A program made the position numbers and the translations under genes. Positions 16,634 through 26,033 of a DNA stretch of 64,000 bases are shown one piece after another (positions within the stretch are counted from its first letter, which is position 1; the number at the start of each line of letters is the position of its first letter). The stretch comes from Deltaproteobacteria bacterium (GTDB taxonomy: Bacteria; Bdellovibrionota; FAC87; UBA2466). Under the pieces are notes generated by a model, which saw nothing but the letters and a program-made list of their open reading frames with translations, had not been told where the DNA came from and did not search any database. The stretch spans positions 29,182 to 93,181 of the forward strand of contig JACPWY010000028.1 of assembly GCA_016196825.1 (NCBI GenBank), given 5' to 3'.

Positions 16634-19290
16634 GCATGAAACAGGTCTATTACTTTGGCGATAAGGCGGCCGAGGGCAACTCGGGGATGAAAAACCTACT
16701 GGGGGGCAAGGGGGCCAATCTCCACGAGATGACCAACCTGAAGCTCAACGTTCCGCCTGGTTTCACGATTAGTACCGAGGTTTGCACCCATTACTATCAG
16801 AAGGAAAAAAGCTACCCTCAGGGCCTCGAGGCCGATGTGAAGACTGCACTCGCTCGAGTGGAAAAGAGCGTTGGGGCCAAATTTGGCGATGTCACGAATC
16901 CGCTCTTGGTGTCCGTGCGCAGCGGGGCTCGCGTGAGCATGCCCGGCATGATGGACACGATCCTGAATCTCGGCTTAAACGATGAGACCGTCGACGGGCT
17001 TGCGAAAAACTCCGGTGATGAACGGTTTGCGTTCGACGCCTACCGGCGATTCATCCAGATGTATTCCGATGTGGTCTTGGGGCTCAACACCCACTTCTTC
17101 GAGTCGACGCTCGAAACGGCCCGGGAAAAACGAAACGCCAAGGCCGACTACGAATTGCCAGCCTCAGATCTCAAGGAGATCGTGCGCGAGTTCAAACAAT
17201 ACGTTGTGAGGGAGAGTGGAAAGGCGTTTCCAATGAACCACACCGAGCAGCTTTGGGGCGCGATCGGCGCCGTCTTCAGCTCCTGGATGTCGGCGCGAGC
17301 GGTCAGCTATCGTCGTATCAACAAGATTCCCGAGGAGTGGGGGACGGCGGTGAACGTGCAGGCGATGGTGTTTGGCAATATGGGCGTCGATTCGGCGACT
17401 GGCGTGGCCTTCACCCGCGATCCCGGCAATGGTGAAAGGCGTTTTTTCGGCGAGTACCTCGAGAACGCACAGGGTGAAGATGTGGTAGCCGGCATTCGGA
17501 CGCCCAAGCCCATTAACCGGGAATCGGCCAATGGCTCACCTGCGCAGACGATGGAACAGCAGTTCCCCGACACTTATCGTGAGCTCGTGCAGCTCTATCA
17601 GCTTTTGGAAAAGCACTACCGTGACATGCAGGACATCGAATTCACCATGCAAAAGGGGAGGCTCTATCTACTTCAAACGCGCAACGGAAAGCGCACGCCG
17701 TCGGCGAGCGTGCGGATTGCGGTGGATATGGTGCGTGAGGGGCTTATTACGGCCGAGGAGGCGATTGGACGCGTGAGCCCCCTTCAATTGGAGCAGATGC
17801 TCCACCCACGGCTCGATCCGAAAGCTCCCAAATCGGTGATCGCGAAGGGGCTGCCCGCCTCACCTGGTGCGGCCTCGGGAGAAGTGGTTTTCTCGTCCGA
17901 AGAGGCCGAGGCCCTCAAGAAGTCGGGCAAGCAGGTGATGCTGGTTCGGCACGAGACTTCACCTGAAGATATTGCTGGAATGGATGCGGCCCAGGGGATT
18001 CTGACCGCTTTGGGCGGTATGACGAGCCACGCGGCGGTAGTGGCGCGCGGAATGGGGAAACCGTGCGTTGCTGGCTGTGGGGCGATCAGCATCGACTACA
18101 AGAAACAGGAGTTTACGGTTGATAAGCTGACCGTTAAAAGGGGCGAGCTTCTGACGATCGATGGCTCGACGGGCGAGGTAATTCTGGGCCATGTGCCGAC
18201 GATCAACAGCCAGGTTGATCAATATTTTTCTGAGTTCATGAATTGGGTGGACGATCACCGAAAGCTCGGCGTTCACGCCAATGCCGAAACGCCGAACGAT
18301 GTGAAGGTGGCCCGTCAATTCGGAGCGACCGGTGTCGGGCTCTGCCGTACTGAGCACATGTTCTTCGACGAGGCGAGGATCTTGGCCGTGCGTGAGATGA
18401 TCTTGGCCGACACCCGACCGCAACGCGAGGCCGCTCTCGCCAAAATCTTTCCGATGCAGAAGGATGACTTTGTCGCCATCTTTAAGGAGATGAAGGGGTT
18501 CCCGGTCACGATCCGTCTTCTGGATCCGCCGTTGCATGAGTTCTTGCCCCACACGGACCCGGAACTCGAGGAGCTGGCTCGTCAGCTCAACACTTCCTTT
18601 GAGGCTGTGTCGACCCGCGTGAAGACCTTGAAGGAGTTTAACCCCATGTTGGGTCACCGAGGCTGTCGTTTAGGGATCTCCTATCCTGAGATCTACCGGA
18701 TGCAGGTGAACGCCATCATGGAGGCCGCCTGTTTCTTGGTGAAGGAAAAAGATTTCAAGCTCGAACCCGAGATCATGGTTCCTCTGATTGGTGTTCTCCA
18801 AGAGTTCGCGACCTTGAAGAACGAAATCGTGGAGGTGTGCCACCAGGTGATGGAAAAGAATAAGGTGAAGCTCAACTACAAGATTGGCACGATGATTGAG
18901 ATTCCGCGAGCGGCCCTCATCGCGGACAAGCTTGCGCCGCTCTGTGACTTCTTTTCTTTCGGAACAAACGATCTCACGCAGATGACGATGGGCCTTTCGC
19001 GCGACGATTCGGGCTCCTTTCTTCCCCGCTATATCGAGAGGGGTATTTTGAAGCAGGATCCTTTTGTGAGTCTGGATCAGGAGGGTGTTGGCGAACTCAT
19101 CCGGATTGCGGTGGAAAAGGGCCGGAGCACGAACCCGAAACTCAAGATCGGAATCTGTGGAGAACAGGGCGGTGACCCTGCAACAATTGAATTCTGTCAT
19201 CGTCTAGGTTTTAATTACGTGAGTTGTTCGCCATTTCGTGTTCCAGTGGCCAGGCTGGCGGCAGCGCAGGCCACGCTGAAGACTTACTAA
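16630..19290 (+). CDS. ppdK: pyruvate, phosphate dikinase
   Basis: Interconverts pyruvate + ATP + phosphate and PEP + AMP + pyrophosphate. The length of 886 residues is standard. An N-terminal ATP-grasp domain (GGKGANLHEM; VSVRSGARVSMPGMMDT) is followed by the phosphohistidine domain (GGMTSHAAVVARG, His467) and a PEP/pyruvate TIM barrel with RTEHMFF, FSFGTNDLTQMTMGLSRDD and the catalytic Cys843 in GICGEQGGDP. These positions match the Clostridium enzyme (His455, Cys831) with a constant offset of 12. It is translationally coupled to glyS by ATGA. Its last two codons and stop are part of the large inverted repeat downstream. Confidence 0.97.
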   Translation: MSMKQVYYFGDKAAEGNSGMKNLLGGKGANLHEMTNLKLNVPPGFTISTEVCTHYYQKEKSYPQGLEADVKTALARVEKSVGAKFGDVTNPLLVSVRSGARVSMPGMMDTILNLGLNDETVDGLAKNSGDERFAFDAYRRFIQMYSDVVLGLNTHFFESTLETAREKRNAKADYELPASDLKEIVREFKQYVVRESGKAFPMNHTEQLWGAIGAVFSSWMSARAVSYRRINKIPEEWGTAVNVQAMVFGNMGVDSATGVAFTRDPGNGERRFFGEYLENAQGEDVVAGIRTPKPINRESANGSPAQTMEQQFPDTYRELVQLYQLLEKHYRDMQDIEFTMQKGRLYLLQTRNGKRTPSASVRIAVDMVREGLITAEEAIGRVSPLQLEQMLHPRLDPKAPKSVIAKGLPASPGAASGEVVFSSEEAEALKKSGKQVMLVRHETSPEDIAGMDAAQGILTALGGMTSHAAVVARGMGKPCVAGCGAISIDYKKQEFTVDKLTVKRGELLTIDGSTGEVILGHVPTINSQVDQYFSEFMNWVDDHRKLGVHANAETPNDVKVARQFGATGVGLCRTEHMFFDEARILAVREMILADTRPQREAALAKIFPMQKDDFVAIFKEMKGFPVTIRLLDPPLHEFLPHTDPELEELARQLNTSFEAVSTRVKTLKEFNPMLGHRGCRLGISYPEIYRMQVNAIMEAACFLVKEKDFKLEPEIMVPLIGVLQEFATLKNEIVEVCHQVMEKNKVKLNYKIGTMIEIPRAALIADKLAPLCDFFSFGTNDLTQMTMGLSRDDSGSFLPRYIERGILKQDPFVSLDQEGVGELIRIAVEKGRSTNPKLKIGICGEQGGDPATIEFCHRLGFNYVSCSPFRVPVARLAAAQATLKTY

Positions 19291-19470
19291 GGAGTTCATA
19301 TTTAAGAGACTATCGGGCGACCACCTTTGGGCATCTTTGCGGACTCTTTCATCGACAAAATCTCGACGTACCACATTGGGTACGCCTCCGATTTTGTCGA
19401 CGAAAGAGTCCGCAAATCTGCACCAAATCTGGTTCGCCGAGTAGTCTCTTAAATATGAACCCCTTAGTAA
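19284..19470. repeat. 187-nt near-perfect inverted repeat filling the ppdK-smc gap
   Basis: The outer arms, 19284-19312 and 19442-19470, are 29 bases each with one mismatch. Inside them a second matched pair, 19336-19361 and 19391-19416, is 26 bases each with one mismatch, and the intervening pieces (GGGCGACCA region with TGGTTCGCC; TTTGG with CCAAA; GTACC with GGTAC) also pair. RNA from either strand would fold into one long hairpin with a tip around ACATTG. It begins within the last codons of ppdK and ends eight bases before the smc ribosome site. No T-run follows, so it is not a simple terminator. Confidence 0.9.
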
Positions 19471-19485
19471 AACACATAGGAAGTC

Positions 19486-22400
19486 ATGCGACTCAAGCGT
19501 CTCGAACTCCAGGGTTTTAAGTCTTTTGTCGATAGAACCATTGTCCATTTCGAAAACAAGATCACAGGTGTCGTAGGCCCGAACGGGTGCGGTAAGAGCA
19601 ATATCGTCGATGCGATCCTATGGGTGATGGGGGAGCAGAGTCCGTCCCACCTGCGCGGGAAATCGATGACCGATGTAATCTTCAACGGTTCTGAGAACCG
19701 TGCCGCGACCTCCATGGCCGAGGTCAGCTTGATCCTCGATAAGCAGGGCGTCATGTTGGCCCCTGAATACGCTGCCTTTGAGAAGAGTGAAGAGATTTCG
19801 ATCACACGCCGGATCTATCGTGACGGTCAGGGAGAGTATCTGATCAATAAGCAGATGTGCCGGCTGAAAGATATCCATGAGCTCTTCATGGACACGGGCG
19901 TTGGGCGCCGCGCCTACTCGATCATCGAGCAGGGACAGATCGATCGCATGATCAATGTGAAACCCGAGGAGCGCAGAGGCCTCTTCGAAGAGGTGGCCGG
20001 GATCACGAAGTATAAGGCGAAGAAGAAAGAGGCCGTGAAGAAGCTCGAGGCCACGACGCAAAACCTTCTTCGTCTCCAAGATATTACAGGTGAGCTCGAA
20101 AAGCAGATGCGAAGCCTGAAAATTCAGGCGACACGCGCAAGGAAATATCGAGAGATTAAATCTGAACTTGAGACCGTTGATCTGCACCTCTTGGGTCGTA
20201 AGGTCTATGAAGTCGAAAAGACCTTGAAAGGGATGGGACACGAAAAGGAGCGGCTCCTCGAAAGACGCTCTGAACTCGAGGCCCAGGCGGGAATTATTGA
20301 CGCCGAGGTGACCGAGGCTGAGGTGAAACGGCTCGAACTCGAAAGGGCTTTCCAGACCGCGACAGAAATGGAACGGGGTCTTGCGATCGCGCTGGAAAAG
20401 CTCGAAAGCACGCTTGCGATCTGTGGTGAGCGCAGAAATTTTATCCAGCAGAATTCGCTGGGCCTTTCTCAGGAGTTGGCCGACATTGCGACGCAGCTCA
20501 CCTCATTGCAGAGCGAACTAGAGCGTGTCACGGCGGAATGCCACACCCTCGCCAACGAACTCAGTGAGAAAAAGGCTGAGGTCGGAAACCTCGAACATGA
20601 AAAGCAGGCGGTTTCTCGCCTCTACACAGAATCGCTGGAGCGCAAGACCGGAATCGATGCCCAATTGAGGGAAATCGCCCAGAGTGATCAGCGGCTCCAG
20701 GCACAGATCTACCACGGGACGGAAAAAGAGACGGAGTACCGGACAGCCCAAACCTTCTTGGCGGAAAAGGTCGCGGGGATCACGGGCCAGCTGGAGGCTT
20801 TGCAAACAGCTCTGATCGAGAGCGATGGAAGGATTGAGTCGGTTTCGAATCGATATGTGGCCGCTGAGTCCGAGGCTTCGCAGGTCGCGACGCATTGCCA
20901 GGAGACCTCGTCTGAGATTTCGCGGCTCGAGGATGATCTGTTTGCTCAACGAGAGCACTACCACCGTCGATCGAGTCGGTTGCAATCTCTTGAGGAGCTG
21001 AGCAAGAACCTTGAGGGGTATCTTCCGACCGCGCGCGAGGTGCGCAACAAGATTGAAAATGCGACGGCGTTGCCGCTCGCTGAGATCGTTCAGCCGGAGA
21101 GCGATCGTGAGGAACACCTGGAGCACATTTTGGGGGGCGACATGAATACGCTCCTCACCCAGACCGCAGCCGAGGCCAAGCAACTGGCGGCCGTGATTCA
21201 GGATTCGGGTCTGGATCGTGTGGGGATCCTATCAATGGAAGGTCTCCCCCCGAGCGAGCCCGCATGGCCTGTCGACGGCGTCGAGCCGATTTTGAACCGG
21301 ATTCGCGTGACTCCTGGCTATGAAGCGGTGGCGGGGCGTTATCTTGGCCATGTCTATGTTTGCGCTGACCGTGACGCCCTATTCGACCTGCGTAGTCGGT
21401 ATCCGCATTTCACTTTTGTTTCACGGGATGGAAAGGTCGTGGGTCGGCGTGATGGCTCGCTCACCTGTGGTCAGGTTTCACAGACGTCGGGGATCTTCAC
21501 TCGGCGGCGCGAGATGGAGGCGCTCCGCACCGAGTGCGAAGAGCTCAACATTCGTCTCATTGCCCTGACGACCCACCGCGAACACCTTCTCCAGCAGCTC
21601 GAGTCTCAGGAGCAGGCCCATGAGGATGTGAAGAGCCGGCTCTCCTCGATTCACGTTGAGAGGGTGGAACTCCGCAAGGAGAAGGAAAAGATTCAAATCG
21701 AATTTGCGCGCTCAGAGCGGGATCTGAAAGACGCTCACCGCGACAGTGAAGCCAATATGCGTTGCCTTGAGACCGTGCAACAGCAGCTCGGCGAGTGGCG
21801 TTCGTCGAGCGAAAGGCTTGTAGCCAATCGATTCGAACTCGACGAAGCGATGGCGGAGACTGGCCAAACGCTCGAGCGGTGCCGGTCTGAAATGGACGGC
21901 ATCTCAAGCGCTCTTGAGCAAAAGCGGGTGGAGATTTCGGGGCTCACCGAACGAGTGAGCGCGCTGGAATATCAGCGCGATAAGGGCACCATGGAGATCG
22001 AGCGGCTCACGGCGCGCGATCAGGCTATCCGGGAGCAGGTGGACCGCGACAATCAGGAGCTTCAATCGATCCAAGCTCAGATTGAGATCACGATCCAGGA
22101 TCGCGATGACAAGACATTTGAGCGGTCACGGGTTGTGGAGTCTTTGGGAGAGCTTAAGACCAACTTCGACACGATTTCAATTGAGATCCAGGAGCTGCGA
22201 GATCGCAGAGGCAGCATCGCCTCTGATCGGAACTCGGTGCAAGAGGAGTTTCAGGGCCTCGAGCTCGATCTGCAGCAGCGCGAATCGGATCGCGCCCACC
22301 TACAGTCGATCTCGCAAGAGCGCTACCATCGTGATGCAACTCCTATCAGCGAATTCATTATTATTCCGCTCGAGCGCATTCCGCTTTTGGGAGAGCAGCT

Positions 22401-23082
22401 CTCATCAGACTGGCTTTCGATGGAGGGTGACGACCGAGAGCGCCTGCTGGACGAGCACCTCAATAATTTGCGACAAAAGATCGAGCGTTACGGTGAGGTG
22501 AACCTCACGGCGATTCAGGAGTTTGAGGAGATTGAGCGGCGGTTCGGGTTTCTCAACAAGCAAAAAGAGGATCTCGACCACGCCGTGGCGGTGCTTCAAG
22601 AGGCGATCATCAAGATCGATGAGACCACGAAAATCCGGTTTGAAGAGACTTTCCACGTCGTGAACGCTAAGTTCAAGGAGATATTTCCGATCCTCTTCAA
22701 CGGAGGAAAGGCGGAACTCTCGCTGACGGCTCCGATGATCGGCGCGGATCCGGGCATCGATGTGATGGTGCAGCCGCCCGGTAAGCGACTCCAGAGCATG
22801 AGCCTACTGTCTGGCGGCGAGAAGGCCCTGACGGCGGTGAGCCTGATCCTCTCGATCTTCGCGCGCAAGCCTAGCCCCTTCTGCTTGTTGGATGAGGTCG
22901 ACGCGCCGTTGGATGATGCCAACGTTTCTCGTTTCAACACCGTGATCCGAAAGATGTCGCAGAAGACTCAGTTTATCGTCATCACACACAATAAGAAGAC
23001 GATGGAGATGGCGGAAGCTCTCTACGGCGTTACGATGGAACGCGCCGGTGTCTCCAAGCTCACCTCCGTTCGTCTGAACTAG
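19486..23082 (+). CDS. smc: chromosome segregation ATPase SMC
   Basis: SMC organises and segregates chromosomes together with ScpA/ScpB. The protein is 1198 residues: Walker A GPNGCGKSNI (31-40), DTGVGRRAYSIIEQGQID (Q-loop neighbourhood), a long coiled coil, a hinge at about 520-680 (GRYLGHVYVCADRDALFDL), a second coiled coil, the signature LSGGEKALTAV and Walker B FCLLDEVDAPLDD near residue 1130. AGGAAG precedes the ATG. It is the only plus-strand gene after the large inverted repeat, so its expression either passes through that hairpin from ppdK or begins inside it. The hinge is somewhat shortened relative to Bacillus SMC. Confidence 0.97.
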   Translation: MRLKRLELQGFKSFVDRTIVHFENKITGVVGPNGCGKSNIVDAILWVMGEQSPSHLRGKSMTDVIFNGSENRAATSMAEVSLILDKQGVMLAPEYAAFEKSEEISITRRIYRDGQGEYLINKQMCRLKDIHELFMDTGVGRRAYSIIEQGQIDRMINVKPEERRGLFEEVAGITKYKAKKKEAVKKLEATTQNLLRLQDITGELEKQMRSLKIQATRARKYREIKSELETVDLHLLGRKVYEVEKTLKGMGHEKERLLERRSELEAQAGIIDAEVTEAEVKRLELERAFQTATEMERGLAIALEKLESTLAICGERRNFIQQNSLGLSQELADIATQLTSLQSELERVTAECHTLANELSEKKAEVGNLEHEKQAVSRLYTESLERKTGIDAQLREIAQSDQRLQAQIYHGTEKETEYRTAQTFLAEKVAGITGQLEALQTALIESDGRIESVSNRYVAAESEASQVATHCQETSSEISRLEDDLFAQREHYHRRSSRLQSLEELSKNLEGYLPTAREVRNKIENATALPLAEIVQPESDREEHLEHILGGDMNTLLTQTAAEAKQLAAVIQDSGLDRVGILSMEGLPPSEPAWPVDGVEPILNRIRVTPGYEAVAGRYLGHVYVCADRDALFDLRSRYPHFTFVSRDGKVVGRRDGSLTCGQVSQTSGIFTRRREMEALRTECEELNIRLIALTTHREHLLQQLESQEQAHEDVKSRLSSIHVERVELRKEKEKIQIEFARSERDLKDAHRDSEANMRCLETVQQQLGEWRSSSERLVANRFELDEAMAETGQTLERCRSEMDGISSALEQKRVEISGLTERVSALEYQRDKGTMEIERLTARDQAIREQVDRDNQELQSIQAQIEITIQDRDDKTFERSRVVESLGELKTNFDTISIEIQELRDRRGSIASDRNSVQEEFQGLELDLQQRESDRAHLQSISQERYHRDATPISEFIIIPLERIPLLGEQLSSDWLSMEGDDRERLLDEHLNNLRQKIERYGEVNLTAIQEFEEIERRFGFLNKQKEDLDHAVAVLQEAIIKIDETTKIRFEETFHVVNAKFKEIFPILFNGGKAELSLTAPMIGADPGIDVMVQPPGKRLQSMSLLSGGEKALTAVSLILSIFARKPSPFCLLDEVDAPLDDANVSRFNTVIRKMSQKTQFIVITHNKKTMEMAEALYGVTMERAGVSKLTSVRLN

Positions 23083-23089
23083 GAAACTG

Positions 23090-24307
23090 CTAGTACATGT
23101 TTACGACGGTCGACATGACCTGGCCGTTATTGCAGTACACAGCGGGTCGAGTCGCCGATTGGGCGATGACCTGGACGATTTTCTGGCCGGGATACGAGAA
23201 GGCCAATGCGAACGGTACGCTGATCGGCATGAGCGGCTGGACTCCGCCGGACCACGGTTCGCCGGGGCTGAGCTGGCTCACAATGAGCGACTCGCCGGTG
23301 CTTGCGGTCACGTAGAAGTTAACCGCGATGCCTGTCGGAAAGCTGCTGCCGCCGGCGTAAAAGGAACAGGCCAACGAAGATCCGTTGCCTCCGCCGTTGC
23401 CGAAATTCAGAGAAATCTGAGCCTGGTTGATGATGGCGCCACCACTGGAAGCGCGCTCGATCAGGCCTACCACCACGGTTCCCGCGATGACGCTCGTCAC
23501 CTGGAGCGTGTTGCCGTTGGGGAGGAAAGAGACCGTACCCGGAGCGCTGATGATCGACCAGGTCCAGTTTTGATTGGCCTGGGAGGCGTCGCTGGCTGTG
23601 AGATAGATGATGCTTCCAACTGCCTGCGAAGTCGAGGAGGCCGAAATCTGGAGTGAACCCGAAGAGCCTCCGCCGTTTGTGCCGAAGTAAAGCGTAATCG
23701 AGGAGGTGCCGGCAGCGGCCGAGGTGGCATTGACTACGGCGGTGGCGGCGACCGAGCTTGAGACCGTGGCCTGGTATTGGGAAGTCTGGACGATGATCAC
23801 TCCGCTGACCGCCGAGGCCAGTGTGAAGGAATAGGTCGCTCCCGCGACTGGGTTCAAAACGGAAAGAATAATCGAGGATCCCACGGCCACGGATGTGCTT
23901 GGAGAGGGGGTAATCGTAAAACTGTTGGTGGTCGTTGAGCCACTGAGGCCGCTGAGCTGGCACGAGGTCGAAGCGTTCGCGCTGTCGCTCACTGCGACCG
24001 AATCATTTACTCCGCCGGCCGAGCCGGTCGTGAGAGAGTAGGTGGCGGAATACGTGTAGCTCGACTGCGAGCTGGTGAACGCCGAGAGCCCCGGAATAGT
24101 GATATTGAAGGGGGCGGTGCCGCCGCTGATGTTCACCGCGACGTTATTGATCTGAATGCTTGAGCTAGGAAGGCCGGGATTGCCGCTCACCAGGCTGGCA
24201 CTTGCGGTGCAGGCGAAGCCACTTTGAACCTTTGTTTCGCTGCTGCAAGCTGCGAGCAGCAGGGTGGCCACGATTCCAAACGTCGAAGAGATCTTGGTGA
24301 AGCTCAT
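23090..24307 (-). CDS. Ser/Thr/Gly-rich surface lipoprotein with Ig-like repeats
   Basis: A 405-residue lipoprotein: TLLLAAC places the lipidated Cys at 21. The mature chain is very rich in Ser, Thr, Gly, Ala and Val, with repeated beta-strand segments separated by Gly/Ser runs (VSSSVAATAVVNATSAAAG; GGGSSGSLQISASSTSQAVG), as in bacterial Ig-like or PKD surface proteins. It ends with a cysteine pair. TAGGAG lies ahead of the ATG. It runs in the same direction as the OmpR-type regulator upstream, 130 bases away. A surface or adhesive role is inference from composition only. Confidence 0.75.
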   Translation of the reverse strand: MSFTKISSTFGIVATLLLAACSSETKVQSGFACTASASLVSGNPGLPSSSIQINNVAVNISGGTAPFNITIPGLSAFTSSQSSYTYSATYSLTTGSAGGVNDSVAVSDSANASTSCQLSGLSGSTTTNSFTITPSPSTSVAVGSSIILSVLNPVAGATYSFTLASAVSGVIIVQTSQYQATVSSSVAATAVVNATSAAAGTSSITLYFGTNGGGSSGSLQISASSTSQAVGSIIYLTASDASQANQNWTWSIISAPGTVSFLPNGNTLQVTSVIAGTVVVGLIERASSGGAIINQAQISLNFGNGGGNGSSLACSFYAGGSSFPTGIAVNFYVTASTGESLIVSQLSPGEPWSGGVQPLMPISVPFALAFSYPGQKIVQVIAQSATRPAVYCNNGQVMSTVVNMY

Positions 24308-24325
24308 GGTGTTCTCCTATTTCAA

Positions 24326-24350
24326 TTATAGGAATACACCTCGAGGTGTT
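24326..24350 (-). promoter_or_regulatory. -10 box with adjoining palindrome upstream of the lipoprotein gene
   Basis: On the minus strand TATAAT (24331-24326) lies 19 bases from the ATG, and the perfect palindrome ACACCTCGAGGTGT (24337-24350) sits five bases upstream of it, where a regulator would cover the -35 region. No good -35 hexamer is seen, which suggests activator dependence. The resulting leader would be very short. Confidence 0.4.
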
Positions 24351-24437
24351 CTTCTCGAGTGGGTGAACGTTTGCAAAAGACTGTGAACAAACGTGATTGG
24401 AAATCGAGGAGCTGGTAGGCAGGTGTCAAAAATTTTG

Positions 24438-25124
24438 TCAGTCGCTGGAAGCGATGAACGTATAGCCTGTGCCCCATAGGGTCTTGATAAAACGGGGGTT
24501 TTTGGGATCGTCTTTCAGTTTCTGGCGAAGCCGGCTCAAAAGAACGTCGATGGTTCGGGAGTAGCACTCGTATTCTGCGCCCCGGAGGTGGTCCATAATT
24601 TGGTCGCGGTTGAACGGCTCGCCGGGTTTGTCGGCTAGAAGAGCTAGGATTTCGAACTCCATGGTGGTGAGCTCGAGGTCCTTCCCATCGAGTTTCGCCC
24701 GCCGCTCCTTCAAGAAAATATCGAGATTATCGAAACGCAGTGTCCGGCGCTTTTCGATGAACTTTGGCCGACGGAGAATTGCCTGGATGCGAGCGAGTAG
24801 CTCGCGGGGTTCCACCGGTTTTGCGATGTAGTCATCGGCACCCATCTCAAGTCCCACGATCTTGTCGGTGGCATCGGCCCGTTCGGTGGCGAAAAGGAGC
24901 GGGACATCGCTCACCATCCTAATCTGCTTACACACCTGAAGACCTATCTGCCCCGGGACCATGAGATCAAGAACAACAAAGGCAACGCTCCCCTGCTTGA
25001 GGATCTTGAGCGCCTCCTCCAGACGAGCGACCGTCGTGACCTGAAAGCCATACTTCGGCAAGAAGGCCTCTACCTTCGCCCGCCAATCTTGATCATCATC
25101 TATAAGAAGGAGCAGGCCCGACAT
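24438..25124 (-). CDS. OmpR-family response regulator
   Basis: A 228-residue two-component regulator. The receiver domain has the acidic pocket in LIDDDQDW, the phosphorylation site Asp53 in VVLDLMVPG and the conserved Lys in DDYIAKPVEP. The C-terminal winged-helix DNA-binding domain (about 128-226) includes LTTMEFEILALLADKPGEP, RTIDVLLSRLRQKL and a final GTGYTFIA hairpin. No histidine kinase is adjacent, so it is an orphan in this window. Two 12-base direct repeats lie just upstream of its start and could be its own binding sites. The nearest downstream gene in the same direction is the Ser/Thr-rich lipoprotein, a possible target. Confidence 0.93.
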   Translation of the reverse strand: MSGLLLLIDDDQDWRAKVEAFLPKYGFQVTTVARLEEALKILKQGSVAFVVLDLMVPGQIGLQVCKQIRMVSDVPLLFATERADATDKIVGLEMGADDYIAKPVEPRELLARIQAILRRPKFIEKRRTLRFDNLDIFLKERRAKLDGKDLELTTMEFEILALLADKPGEPFNRDQIMDHLRGAEYECYSRTIDVLLSRLRQKLKDDPKNPRFIKTLWGTGYTFIASSD

Positions 25125-25160
25125 AAACTCTCAGATCTCTTATCGGCATGCCTCTTAGAG

Positions 25161-25199
25161 TACTTTATTGCGTGTTACTCCCCAGCATACTTTATTGCG
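25161..25199. repeat. 12-base direct repeat pair upstream of the response-regulator gene
   Basis: TACTTTATTGCG occurs at 25161-25172 and exactly again at 25188-25199, 27 bases apart. The pair lies 37-75 bases before the regulator's start codon and slightly overlaps the end of the preceding gene. Tandem sites of this kind are typical of OmpR-family binding. Confidence 0.45.
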
Positions 25200-25983
25200 C
25201 GGGCGTGGAGAGTGTTGAGAGGGCGGGCGTATTCGAGCGGGAACGAGCTTCCCACAGTGCCACGAGGAACGCCCGCGAGTAGCGGTAGAGATTGAGAAGA
25301 ATTGCGCGGGGCGATCCAAATGTTTTGGAATGGCCATGCTGCCGAGTGCCGCATGCGTAAGGAACCTCAGTCAATCGAGCGCCAAGGCGCTGGGCTTGTA
25401 ACAAAAGAAATATGAAATACTCGCCGTGGCAGCCGCGGAAATCGATTTGCTTGGCGAGGCTCGTCTTCATTACGATGAAACCGCTCGTGAGATCGGTAAC
25501 CGGCAGATGAAAAATCCTATCGAGGCACCAGTTGAGAATATTGGAGAGCACGACCTCCCAAAAGGAGTCCTTGCCGAGGCTCTTCACCGATTTTTGGTGC
25601 CCGCCAAAGGCAAACCGCGAGGCCACCGCGAGATCGTGAGTGCCCATTTTCTGGATCAGCATTTTCAAAGCCTCAATCGGAGTTGATCCATCGCAATCCA
25701 TCCAACCTACGTGGGAGGTGTTCACAGCCTTCACGGCGTCGCGAAGACTGGGTGTTAGTCCAGGCTCGCTCGTGCGGTGAATCACCGAGAGCTGTCCCTT
25801 CAAGATGTTGGAAAGGAAATGGGTTTCCACGGCCTCGAGAGTCCCATCGGTCGAGTCATCATCGACCACAATGATCTGGCCAATCTGCGGGTGCGCCTGG
25901 AGCACACTCTCGATCACCGGAATAATATTCTCGCGTTCATTGAGTGTCGGAAGAATAAAGCTGAGCGAGCTTTCTGGGCGCAT
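25192..25983 (-). CDS. family 2 glycosyltransferase, dolichol-phosphate-mannose-synthase-like
   Basis: A 263-residue GT-A fold enzyme. SFILPTLNERENIIPVIESV and IVVDDDSTDGTLE are the nucleotide-sugar binding blocks; MDCDGSTP supplies the metal-binding acidic motif. ASRFAFGG and LTSGFIVMKTSL resemble polyprenyl-phosphate mannosyl/glucosyltransferases. I see no C-terminal membrane helices, so it would be a peripheral enzyme making a lipid-linked sugar donor. A second GT2 gene and a GT-C type transferase lie at 57.8-60.4 kb, but no acceptor pathway is adjacent here. It is followed by the response-regulator gene in the same direction. Confidence 0.85.
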   Translation of the reverse strand: MRPESSLSFILPTLNERENIIPVIESVLQAHPQIGQIIVVDDDSTDGTLEAVETHFLSNILKGQLSVIHRTSEPGLTPSLRDAVKAVNTSHVGWMDCDGSTPIEALKMLIQKMGTHDLAVASRFAFGGHQKSVKSLGKDSFWEVVLSNILNWCLDRIFHLPVTDLTSGFIVMKTSLAKQIDFRGCHGEYFIFLLLQAQRLGARLTEVPYACGTRQHGHSKTFGSPRAILLNLYRYSRAFLVALWEARSRSNTPALSTLSTPAQ

Positions 25984-26033
25984 ATGGTTATATTACACGC
26001 GCGTCCAATTTGAGCAAATCGTTGGGCCTGCGA

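Noticed and set aside
17959..18657. 232-codon minus-strand frame
   Set aside because: It is antisense to ppdK over conserved catalytic regions.
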